The translations under genes and the position numbers were made by a program. The notes beneath the pieces were generated by a model. The model was not told the origin of the DNA and made no database searches. It was given only the letters and a program-made list of their open reading frames with translations. 64,000 bases of DNA, taken from Alkalidesulfovibrio alkalitolerans DSM 16529 (GTDB lineage Bacteria; Desulfobacterota; Desulfovibrionia; Desulfovibrionales; Desulfovibrionaceae). Location of the stretch: contig NZ_ATHI01000027.1 in assembly GCF_000422245.1 (NCBI RefSeq), positions 1-64,000 of the forward strand. Reading direction: 5' to 3'. Below are positions 17,502 to 25,305 of this stretch, piece after piece. Within the stretch, counting starts at the first letter, position 1, and every line of letters starts with the position of its first letter.

Positions 17502-20081
17502 TCACCCCCTGATCTTCTCGACCTTGAGCCGCGCCAAGCCATAGAACACGGACGCACCGCTCAACCGGTCATAGTCGGCCGGGATCAGGTCGTTGTTGTT
17601 GCCGCCGAGCGGAGTCTTGCCGAAGACCTTGGAGGCCAGCCTGCCGTAGGCCCAGTGTCCAAGTCCGTAACACTTGGAGATGGTGCCGGGGCGCACGCCC
17701 TCCCAGAGCTTGGCCGTGCACTCGATGGAGCCGACAGGGGAAGTCAGGCGGATGCGGTCGCCGTCTTTCAGCCCCAGCCTTCTGCCCTCTGCGGGATTGA
17801 ACTTGGCCACGTCCTGGTACTGCTCGTCGCCGGGGTCCAGGTCCTTCAGCTCATGATACCAGGAGCAGTTGGCGCTTCTGCCCTCGCGATTCAGGCGCGA
17901 CTTGTAGTCCACGAGCACGAAGGGGTACTCGTTCGGGTCGCCCAGGACGTAGGGCTCCTCGTAATGCGGCAGGAAGGCCATGTCTCCGCGCGCCTGGTAC
18001 TTGCAGACCTCGAGCACGCGGTCGATGCTCACGCCGTGCTTCTCGGCATGGCTTGCCAGGGCTTCCTTCAGCGTCTCGGAATAGAATTCGAACATACCGG
18101 TCTTGGTCTTCATCTTGCCCCAGCGGGCCCGGAACTTGTACGGATCGGAGTTCCAGACGCCCGCCTTGCAAAAGTCCTCCCAGCCGTTGAAGCGGTCGCC
18201 GCCCTTGTACTTGGCGGGGTCCCAGTAATTCTGTGTCATCAGTTTGGTGCAGTAGAGGGAGAATTCCTGTTCGTTCGTGGGGCTCTTTCCAGTCTCGGGA
18301 TCCTTGATCTGCTCGATGAAATAGCGCTGCAGATAATCGAATCCCTTGGCCGCGAGCTTTTCGGCGATGAGCCAGGGAATCTCGGTCTCATCGGCCTTAT
18401 AGTCCCACACGCGGTCCACGATGGGCTGCATGAGGGTGCAGTGCCCCCATCCGCCGGCCGAAACATTCACGAAGCCCCATCGCTCCATCATGCTGTGCGT
18501 GTCGGGCAGCAGGATGTCCGCGAACCAGGAGAACTCCGAGGCGTTGGTCGTGATGTGGGCCAGGAAGGGAATCTTGGTCAGCGCCCGCTCCCACCGTTCG
18601 CCCTGAGGCGAGGAGAAGGGGAAGTTGTTCCAATAGGCGATACAGACCTTGATGTCGTAAGGGTCACTGTTAAGGATGCCGTCGGCCGTGTTGTTGGTCA
18701 CCACGCCGCCGCCGGATTTGCCGCCGTTGAGCGACGGTAGTTCGAGCCTGCCGCGCTGGTCGATCTTCTCGTTTTTCAGGCCGACCTTGGCTGCGTCGTC
18801 ATAATATTCCTTGGGATCGGGAATGCCCTGGTTGAAGGATTTGCTGTAGGCCAGCGCGCCGCCCACGTTGTCGCAGGCGCCGACAAGGCCGTTCAGGGCG
18901 TGGCAGGCCATGGAGGCGTAGGCTCCGCGCACCTGCATGCAGGGACCGCCGCCCACCCAGGACATGACGTGCGGCGCGGCGCTGGCGAATTCCACGGCCA
19001 CGCGTCTGATCTGCTCGGCCGGGATGCCGCACAGCGGCTCGGCCCACTCGGGCGTCTTGTCCTTGAGTTCCATGTTCCACCAGGTGACCAGACCATGGGT
19101 GTACTTCTCCTCAAAGGATTCGGGATCGACCCACTGGCCGAGTTTGAAACGATTCTCACCGTCCGTGAAGTCGCCGACAAACTCACGGAACCACAGCCCT
19201 TCGGTGAGGATGACGTGGGCCATGGCCACGGCCGCCGCGCCGTCTCCGCCGGGGATCACGGGCAGCCATTCGTCGGCCTTGGCCGCGGTGGCGGAAAGCC
19301 TTGGCTCGACCACGGCCACCTTGGCACGATCGAGCACATCGCCCCAGTCGCGCAGGCTTGCCGAGACGGCACGGTTGGAGGATAGCGGGTCAGCGCCCCA
19401 GCACAGGATGTAGCGCGTGTTCAAGATGTCGTACTGCCGGTAGCCCCAGATGCCTTCCGTATAGTACGGGCCGAACTTCTCGGCCTCGGCGCAAATGGAG
19501 CTGTGCGAGATGTTGTTGGGCGAGCCGAGGATTTTGGTCATGCGGTCGTAAAGGACCGCGTTGAGGTTCGTGTAACGCCCGCGGATGAGCATGTATTTGT
19601 GTGTTTCGTTCGCCGCGCGAAGCTCCATGAGCTTGTCGGCGATGGTTTCGATGGCCTCGTCCCAGGTGATGGGCACGAATTTGGGGTCTTCGTTGCGGCC
19701 CTTATTGGGGTTGGTGCGCTTCATGGGCGTCTTGATGCGGTCCGGATCGTAGACCTGCTGCAACGCCAGATGCGCCTTGGGGCAGCTCGCCGAGCCGTTG
19801 ACTTTGGAGCGCGCGTTACCCCTGATCTTCACGCCGCGTCCGTTGACGACGTAGACTTCCTTGGAGCACCAAGACGTGCAACCCTGACAGGTGGCGGGCC
19901 GCCATTCGCCCTGGGGCGCCAGGGGCGACGCCGCCGTGGCGCTCAGGGCGCGCAGGACGGGCGCGCCACAGGCTCCGGCCGCAGCGGCCAGCGCGGCGCC
20001 CTTGAGGAACCCGCGTCTGGAGACGCCGCCGGATCCTTCTGCGCCGTGCGCACCGTGCATGTTCACTTTCGCCTCGCTCAT
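17502..20081 (-). CDS. arrA: Tat-exported molybdopterin oxidoreductase, ArrA-like
   Basis: An 859-aa catalytic subunit, the usual ArrA length. A Tat motif SRRGFLK lies at 21-27. The N-terminal 4Fe-4S site is C65-x2-C68-x3-C72-x27-C100. A candidate molybdenum ligand is C197 in SHSSICAEAEK. By offset from this Cys, R169, Y170, H193, K202 and Y214 fall where I recall the arsenate-pocket residues of the Shewanella ArrA structure (R165, Y166, H189, K198, Y210), which supports arsenate as substrate. This rests on memory of the numbering, and related uncharacterised clades exist. It is coupled to an upstream receiver-like gene (4-nt overlap) and read from a sigma-54 promoter. Confidence 0.78.
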   Translation of the reverse strand: MSEAKVNMHGAHGAEGSGGVSRRGFLKGAALAAAAGACGAPVLRALSATAASPLAPQGEWRPATCQGCTSWCSKEVYVVNGRGVKIRGNARSKVNGSASCPKAHLALQQVYDPDRIKTPMKRTNPNKGRNEDPKFVPITWDEAIETIADKLMELRAANETHKYMLIRGRYTNLNAVLYDRMTKILGSPNNISHSSICAEAEKFGPYYTEGIWGYRQYDILNTRYILCWGADPLSSNRAVSASLRDWGDVLDRAKVAVVEPRLSATAAKADEWLPVIPGGDGAAAVAMAHVILTEGLWFREFVGDFTDGENRFKLGQWVDPESFEEKYTHGLVTWWNMELKDKTPEWAEPLCGIPAEQIRRVAVEFASAAPHVMSWVGGGPCMQVRGAYASMACHALNGLVGACDNVGGALAYSKSFNQGIPDPKEYYDDAAKVGLKNEKIDQRGRLELPSLNGGKSGGGVVTNNTADGILNSDPYDIKVCIAYWNNFPFSSPQGERWERALTKIPFLAHITTNASEFSWFADILLPDTHSMMERWGFVNVSAGGWGHCTLMQPIVDRVWDYKADETEIPWLIAEKLAAKGFDYLQRYFIEQIKDPETGKSPTNEQEFSLYCTKLMTQNYWDPAKYKGGDRFNGWEDFCKAGVWNSDPYKFRARWGKMKTKTGMFEFYSETLKEALASHAEKHGVSIDRVLEVCKYQARGDMAFLPHYEEPYVLGDPNEYPFVLVDYKSRLNREGRSANCSWYHELKDLDPGDEQYQDVAKFNPAEGRRLGLKDGDRIRLTSPVGSIECTAKLWEGVRPGTISKCYGLGHWAYGRLASKVFGKTPLGGNNNDLIPADYDRLSGASVFYGLARLKVEKIRG

Positions 20082-20530
20082 TCGAGAACCTCCGCTTGAC
20101 GTTTATACGGTCCGTGCCCGACCGCCTGTGCGCCGGGCGTGGTCAGGTCCTTGAGACAGATCGCCAGTTCATCCTTCGCGACAGGCAAGGAGAGAGAGGC
20201 AAAGATGTGCGTTTCCAAAGCCTGTCTGAGTTCGGGATGATGCCGCGTCCGCGACAGGGCGATCAGCCGGGTTTTTGGGGCCGTGCGGCCAAGCCGCGCG
20301 AAAAAGTCCATGTCGAACGACCCTTCGTCTATGTCGATCAGGGCGGCGGCGTAAGGCAGCCCGTCTCCCGTGGCAGCCAGGAGGTCGGGCAGATCACCGC
20401 ACCCGTCGGCGAGCCTGACCCCGAAGCCCATTTCGAGCGCCGCTTCGCGAAGCGCGTCTCGCACTGTCTTGTCGCCGCTGCAGATCGCCACGTGTCCTCT
20501 CTCCACGCAAAACCCCGTTGTTATTGGCAT
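20078..20530 (-). CDS. Receiver-like protein leading the arr-like operon
   Basis: A 150-aa protein from ATG 20530. It has the alpha/beta pattern of a CheY-type receiver (..VAICSGDKTVRDAL.. at the start, ..AALIDID.. at the usual phospho-Asp strand, ..RLIALSR.. and ..LSLPVAKDELAICL.. at the Thr/Lys positions), but the match is weak and no DNA-binding domain is present. It could be a pseudo-receiver or a signalling adaptor for the neighbouring sigma-54 activator. Its stop overlaps the ArrA-like start by 4 nt. Confidence 0.6.
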   Translation of the reverse strand: MPITTGFCVERGHVAICSGDKTVRDALREAALEMGFGVRLADGCGDLPDLLAATGDGLPYAAALIDIDEGSFDMDFFARLGRTAPKTRLIALSRTRHHPELRQALETHIFASLSLPVAKDELAICLKDLTTPGAQAVGHGPYKRQAEVLE

Positions 20531-20561
20531 ATCCGCGAGTGCCGAGTTGTGTGGAGAGATA

Positions 20562-20578
20562 AAGCAAAAAGGCGGCCA
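20562..20578 (-). promoter_or_regulatory. Sigma-54 (-24/-12) promoter of the arr-like operon
   Basis: On the minus strand, TGGCCG-N4-TTTTGCTT has the invariant GG and GC separated by exactly 10 nt. It lies about 32 nt upstream of the first gene (ATG 20530), leaving room for a transcription start near 20552. The adjacent gene encodes a sigma-54 activator. Confidence 0.75.
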
Positions 20579-20786
20579 GAAAACTTCTTCGTTGCGGTAT
20601 GATTTTTCAAAAATCAATCATTCAGGATTATTGCGTGAAAAGAATGAGGGTTGGGAGACGCCCGGCCGGCCTTACCGGAGGTGCTGAACGATGTTCACGA
20701 CCGGGAACGTCGGACACTCCTGTGCTCTTTCGCGACACATCTTGAGCTGCAATGGAGATTGTCTTTTGAAACAAGGATATTACGTG

Positions 20787-20803
20787 TGTCCTGATTCAGG
20801 ACA
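20787..20803. promoter_or_regulatory. Candidate upstream activator site (TGTCCTG-N3-CAGGACA)
   Basis: A perfect 7-bp inverted repeat with a 3-nt spacer, about 210-240 bp upstream of the sigma-54 promoter, the usual enhancer distance. Half-site-like GGACA/TGTCC words recur near 20711 and 20815. It is the likely binding site of the Fis-type HTH of the adjacent activator. The rest of 20531-20940 shows no gene. Confidence 0.55.
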
Positions 20804-20939
20804 TCTGTGGCTCGTGTCCGCCATGAAGACACGCTGCCCCGCCCAAGAACGTCCGAACCATGCGGAAAACACCCGCAGCGCGACGCGAAAGCGGAGGGAG
20901 GGACCCGGCTGTTGCGGGAGGGCAAAGTTTTCTGCTGCG

Positions 20940-21006
20940 CGCTCGTAATACGCGAGGGTTTGACCGGCTCGAAGCAACGCCGCAGACGGCGTCTTTTCAG
21001 CGGCCT
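20940..21006 (+). repeat. Partial copy (right half) of the 123-bp repeat
   Basis: AATACGCGAGGG...GAAGCAACGCCGCAGACG...TTTTCAGCGGCCT matches the right half of the full copies. It ends one base before the stop codon (TGA, minus strand) of the sigma-54 activator. The left half is not recognisable. Confidence 0.6.
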
Positions 21007-21007
21007 G

Positions 21008-23200
21008 TCAGGCGGCAGGGGTTTCGATGGCGTATCTCTTGATCTTGGCGTACAGCGCGCTACGGCTGATGCCCAGGGTCTCGGCCGCGAGCTTCTTGTT
21101 CCAGCCGCACCGTTCGAGCGTTTCCACGAGAACGTCCCTCTCGTGGGTCTGGAGAGTGCGGCGCGGGGCAGAGGCCGCCATCGCCTCGGACAGGCGCGTG
21201 GGCAGGTGCTCAGGGGTGATCTGCCCGCCCGAGCAAAGCACCGTGGCCTGCTCGACTACGTTTTGCAGTTCACGGACGTTCCCTGGCCAATCGTAGTCCA
21301 GCAGGAGCTTCATGGCTGCTGTGCTGAACCCGTCAATGGCCTTGCCGTGTTCAGCCGTATAGACTTCGAGAAAATGGTTGGCGAGGAGGCTCACGTCATT
21401 GCCTCGCTCGCGCAGCGGCGGCATGCGCAAGGAGACGACATCCAGACGGTAGTAGAGATCTTCCCTGAACCGTCCCTCGCGCACCTCGTCGAGCAGATCG
21501 CGATTGGTGGCCGCAAGCACCCGCACGTCCACGGAGATAGATTTTTCGCCCCCAAGGCGTTCAAAGGTTTGCGACTGCAGCACGCGCAGCAGCTTGACCT
21601 GGGACGCGGCCGGGATCTCGCCGATTTCATCCAGGAAAACCGTGCCCCCGTCTGCCTGCTCGAAGCGCCCCAGGCGCTGCTTGATCGCCCCGGTGAAGGC
21701 CCCTTTCTCGTGGCCGAAAAGCTCGCTTTCGAGAAGCGTCTCGGGATAGGCTGAACAGTTGATGACCACGAAAGGCTTGTCACGACGCGGCGAAAGATCA
21801 TGCACCGCCTTGGCTGCCAATTCCTTGCCAGTCCCCGATTCGCCCTGGATCAGCACCGTGGCGTCGGACCCGGCCACGTTCTCGATGAGCCGGTAGATGC
21901 CCTGCATGGCGGGCGAGCGGCCCATGAGTCCTTGGAAAAACTTCTGTTCCCGGTCTCCGGAGAGACGCCGCATGTCTTCCTCGTGGCGAACGGCACGAAG
22001 CAGCATGCCCGAGGTGTGCGAAAGCACGAGCCTGACAACCTGGTGCTCGTCCGGAGTACAGGAGCAGCCGCCCGCGCAAGCGACAACAAGCGCTCCCACG
22101 CGGCGGCCTTCGTTGAGCATGGGCATGGCGGACTGCAAACAGTTCGGGCCGCATTCGATGGGCAGAAGGCTCGACGGCAGCATATCCACGTCCTTGCTGA
22201 TGCGATCCTCAGGCAGGTTGTCGATGGCGCGGTGCAGCTTTTCCAGCGTCGTGGCTGTGTGTACGCGCAGCATTGAACGCTCGCTCAAGACATAGGCGGC
22301 TTCGCCAGGCGGGGCCACGATCAGGCTCATGGCCTGGCAGGGCAGGATCTGCCGCAGTTTGTCGATGAGGAAGGAGGCAATCTCCTGAGAGCGGCCGAGC
22401 GATCCGGCCTGCTTGGCGATCTCGCACGAGGTGCGCATCTGATGGTGCGCGCGGTCGAGATCGAGCGCTTGGCGTTCGAGGCGGGCCGTGTATTCCGTCA
22501 CACGTTGCGCCATGCCGTTGAAGGAGTCGGTCAAGGCGCGGAGTTCCTCGTAGTCGTCGGCTGTGACGCGCACCTTGGGCTGGCCTCCCTCGACGGCCTT
22601 AAAACCGTCGATGAGCCGCGCGAGCGGTCGCGTGATGCGACGCACGAAAAGCAGCCCGCCGAGCACGGCCACAGCCAAAATACCGCTCGTGACCAGGGCG
22701 ATGTCGACCCACAACTCGCGCATGCGGTGTTCCAGCAGCCCTTCGTGGAATCCGACCCGGAGCACCCCGGCCTTGCCTTCGAAGACCGGCACGGCCAGGT
22801 CGAGAAGCAGGCGTCCATCCTGGGCCGCAACCTCGCGGATGCTGTCCTGCTCATCATCCTGCACCGCATTGGCCGCGATCAGGCCGACCGGAATGCCATG
22901 GGCGAAGGTGTGGGCCAGGACGCGGCCGTCGCGAAGCATGAAGACGTAGGCGATGTCGGGGTGCGCCGCGCGCTGCTGGTCGAACAGGCGTTGCAGCCCC
23001 ACGAGATCGTTGGTCAAGGCCGGATCGGCGGCCTGGAGCGCCAGGGAATGTGCCTGGATGCGCGACTGGGCGGTCATGGCCTGGCGAAGGCTCGCGCCGT
23101 AGCGCTGCGACGCCAGAACGGCAACGAGCAAGGTGCTCCCGACGACGAGCATGATGATCGCCAGAAGGAGCGAGCCCTTGAGCGTCGCGCGGGCCTGCAT
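21008..23200 (-). CDS. Membrane-bound sensor/sigma-54 activator (one-component)
   Basis: A 730-aa protein that joins sensing and activation in one chain. TM helices at about 9-30 and 168-188 flank a periplasmic sensor region. HAMP (about 190-245) and a GAF-like domain (about 260-405) with five cysteines (C350, C354, C375, C379, C381) follow. The AAA+ domain has GESGTGKE (453-460), GAFTGA (500-505) and FLDEIGE. A Fis-type HTH lies at about 697-722. There is no receiver or kinase domain, so ligand binding probably drives it directly. The RBS overlaps the stop of the AioX-like gene, so the two are coupled. The likely target is the sigma-54 promoter at 20562-20578. Confidence 0.88.
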   Translation of the reverse strand: MQARATLKGSLLLAIIMLVVGSTLLVAVLASQRYGASLRQAMTAQSRIQAHSLALQAADPALTNDLVGLQRLFDQQRAAHPDIAYVFMLRDGRVLAHTFAHGIPVGLIAANAVQDDEQDSIREVAAQDGRLLLDLAVPVFEGKAGVLRVGFHEGLLEHRMRELWVDIALVTSGILAVAVLGGLLFVRRITRPLARLIDGFKAVEGGQPKVRVTADDYEELRALTDSFNGMAQRVTEYTARLERQALDLDRAHHQMRTSCEIAKQAGSLGRSQEIASFLIDKLRQILPCQAMSLIVAPPGEAAYVLSERSMLRVHTATTLEKLHRAIDNLPEDRISKDVDMLPSSLLPIECGPNCLQSAMPMLNEGRRVGALVVACAGGCSCTPDEHQVVRLVLSHTSGMLLRAVRHEEDMRRLSGDREQKFFQGLMGRSPAMQGIYRLIENVAGSDATVLIQGESGTGKELAAKAVHDLSPRRDKPFVVINCSAYPETLLESELFGHEKGAFTGAIKQRLGRFEQADGGTVFLDEIGEIPAASQVKLLRVLQSQTFERLGGEKSISVDVRVLAATNRDLLDEVREGRFREDLYYRLDVVSLRMPPLRERGNDVSLLANHFLEVYTAEHGKAIDGFSTAAMKLLLDYDWPGNVRELQNVVEQATVLCSGGQITPEHLPTRLSEAMAASAPRRTLQTHERDVLVETLERCGWNKKLAAETLGISRSALYAKIKRYAIETPAA

Positions 23201-23201
23201 G

Positions 23202-24128
23202 CTACTCCTTCACCCGCGCCGGGCGGCTGATCTCCCGGATGGCCTCGTACCATGCGGGATCGGGAGCAGTGAAGCGGTCGATGTGCAGCCCGTCGAGAAT
23301 GTCCCGACCTTCGGAGTCTTCGTGCATGGTCAGGAGAATTTCGCGCAGCTTTTGCCGTTTTTCAACGGGCAGATCGAGGGAGGCGACCACGGGCGGCGCG
23401 CCAAATTCCTGAGACTTCTTGATGATCCTGGTCCGGCCGACCAGTTCCGGATCGTGCGCCGCCATGTAATCCCATACCAACCCGTCCACCGAGGCGGCGT
23501 CCACGAGCCCTCTGGCCACGGCCAGGACGGAGTTGTCGTGACTGTAGGTGAAGATGGTTTCGGCGAAGAAATTTTCGGGGGTCTCGCCGATCTCCGCAAG
23601 CCAGTGCAACGGGACGAGGCGTCCGGTGTTGGAGTCGGGGTCGGTGAAGGCGAAGACACTGCCGCGCAGATCGGCCAGGCTTTCGGCCGGATTGTCCGCT
23701 CCCACGATGAGATAGGCCTGGTAGAACGGGGAGCCGCCGAGCACCGGCGTGACGACGAGTTCGACCCCGAGTTGGTCCTCGGCCAGGGCGAACGGCCCGG
23801 AGCAGAGCATGGCCACGTCCAGATCGCGGCTCATGAGCAGTTCGTTGACTTCGGCGTAGGTCTTGCGCTGCACGAACTCCAGGTCCATGTCCAGATGCCG
23901 GGCCAGGTAATCCATCAGCCGCACGTAGATGGTGTGCGTCTCCTTGGGAGAGACCATGGCCGACACGGCACATCGCAAGCGCGGCGAGGAATCGACGTCC
24001 GTCGGCGTCCGGGTTTCGGAGATGCTCTTTGTGAAGTCGATTCGTGCCACATCGCGTTCGTCGGAACATGCGGGCAGCATGGCCAGAGCGAGAAGAAGCG
24101 GCCAAAGCCGCGCCAGGATTCGGATCAT
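23202..24128 (-). CDS. AioX/PhnD-like periplasmic binding lipoprotein
   Basis: A 308-aa protein from ATG 24128 with a lipoprotein signal (lipobox LPAC, C21). The domain is of the PhnD/phosphonate-binding type. A Cys in the ligand loop (C109 in AMLCSGPF) recalls the AioX family, whose members bind arsenite through such a Cys and signal to AioS/AioR. Together with the coupled membrane activator and the ArrA-like operon, a role as oxyanion (arsenic) sensor is the best reading. Binding specificity is inferred. No ABC transporter genes are near. Confidence 0.78.
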   Translation of the reverse strand: MIRILARLWPLLLALAMLPACSDERDVARIDFTKSISETRTPTDVDSSPRLRCAVSAMVSPKETHTIYVRLMDYLARHLDMDLEFVQRKTYAEVNELLMSRDLDVAMLCSGPFALAEDQLGVELVVTPVLGGSPFYQAYLIVGADNPAESLADLRGSVFAFTDPDSNTGRLVPLHWLAEIGETPENFFAETIFTYSHDNSVLAVARGLVDAASVDGLVWDYMAAHDPELVGRTRIIKKSQEFGAPPVVASLDLPVEKRQKLREILLTMHEDSEGRDILDGLHIDRFTAPDPAWYEAIREISRPARVKE

Positions 24129-24330
24129 ACTGAACACTAATATCCCGGCCAAATCATGGCAAGTCCGCCCCGGAGGAACAAAGGAGGGCTTTGGGCGTTT
24201 TGCGAACGCGCACCCTCGGTCGGGTCCACGCCTGCTGAAAGCATCAGCCGGGATATGAATCCCAACACCCGGGTCTGGAATTCCGTTTGGGGCTGGCCGA
24301 CCCCGTGACGCCCGGGCGGGCGGGAAGGTC

Positions 24331-24756
24331 TCAGCCGATGGCCGAGCGCACGAAGTCCACGATCTGCCGCGCGCTCATGGCACCGGAAACGCGCGAGACC
24401 TCGCGGCCGTCCCGGAAGAGCACCATGGTCGGGATGGACTGGATGCCGTAGGCCCGGCCCAGCTCCGGCTCGGCCTCGGTGTTGACCTTGGCCAGCCTGA
24501 CGCCGGGCGTGAGCAGCCGCGCCGCCTCGGCGAAGGCCGGAGCCATCGTCCGGCAGGGGCCGCACCACGGAGCCCAGAAGTCCACCAGCACGGGCAGGCC
24601 CGAGCGGCCCACCTGGGCGTCGAAGGAGCCGGAGGTCAGCTCCATGGGCGTGTTCAGGGAAAGGGGGGCCTTGCAGCGGCCGCAGACGGCCGAGTCCAGC
24701 CGCGCGGGATCGGCGCGGTTCACCGCGCCGCAGGAGGGACAGGGAATGTGCACCAT
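24331..24756 (-). CDS. trxC: Thioredoxin 2-type protein (zinc-finger thioredoxin)
   Basis: A 141-aa protein. ATG 24756 is preferred over the longer frame because of its AAGGAG SD and because it begins with MVHIPCPSCG as TrxC does. The N-terminal zinc site is C6-x2-C9 and C25-x2-C28. The redox site is WCGPC (64-68) in a complete thioredoxin fold, with the cis-Pro in SIPT. It is a general disulfide reductase of the cytoplasm. Confidence 0.9.
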   Translation of the reverse strand: MVHIPCPSCGAVNRADPARLDSAVCGRCKAPLSLNTPMELTSGSFDAQVGRSGLPVLVDFWAPWCGPCRTMAPAFAEAARLLTPGVRLAKVNTEAEPELGRAYGIQSIPTMVLFRDGREVSRVSGAMSARQIVDFVRSAIG

Positions 24757-24870
24757 TGGGAGCTCCTTTGCGCCGTCGGACAATGCACGGCGCGACGCGC
24801 TGTCAGCATAGCACGCGACAGTCATCGCGCAAGCCTCTTCGCGCTCAAAGGGTGGCTGCGCCAGGGGCGC

Positions 24871-25305
24871 TTACAGCGTCAGCCGCTTGCGGTGGTGCGT
24901 AAGGTGGCCCGAGAGGCAGGCCGCGAAGACGAGCCCCGTCACGATGTGCGCCCGCTCCCGCCCCAGGGCGGCGAGCAAGAGACTCGTGGACAGCGAGGCC
25001 ATCATCCCGAACTTGGCGTAGCGCGGCCAGACGGGGCGCTTGGCCCCCTTGCCGCCCACGGCGGCGCAGCCGGGCGCGGCGTCGAGCTCGGCCATAAGCT
25101 TGTCCAGCGCGGCCAGAAGCTTCACGTCCTTGCCCGGGGCGTGGCGCACGAGCAGGCTGCCCGTGCGTGGCGAGGCCGAAACCTGCGAGACGTGCGGCAC
25201 GGCAGCCAGCCGCGCCCGCGCGTCCTCGGCCCGAGCCTGATCGCGCAGCGCGGGATGGCGCAGCCGGATTCTGCCGGGCAGGGTGTGCAGTCGTGTCCGG
25301 GTCAT
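24871..25305 (-). CDS. HMA-like domain membrane protein
   Basis: A 144-aa protein, start ATG 25305, overlapping the P-type ATPase stop by 4 nt. The N-terminal part (about 1-70) resembles a heavy-metal-associated domain without the CxxC motif (..LPGRIRLR.., ..ASPRTGSLLVRH..). A hydrophobic segment near 100-125 and a His-rich tail follow. The same LPGR..R and RTGSLL words occur in the N-terminus of the adjacent ATPase and in the protein at 28149-28442, so this is a family of paralogous metal-handling modules. The metal is unknown. Confidence 0.7.
   Translation of the reverse strand: MTRTRLHTLPGRIRLRHPALRDQARAEDARARLAAVPHVSQVSASPRTGSLLVRHAPGKDVKLLAALDKLMAELDAAPGCAAVGGKGAKRPVWPRYAKFGMMASLSTSLLLAALGRERAHIVTGLVFAACLSGHLTHHRKRLTL

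Noticed and set aside
16989-18740. 583-codon + strand frame opposite the ArrA/ArrB-like genes
   Set aside because: The minus strand carries the Fe-S and molybdopterin motifs. No SD or domain supports the + frame.
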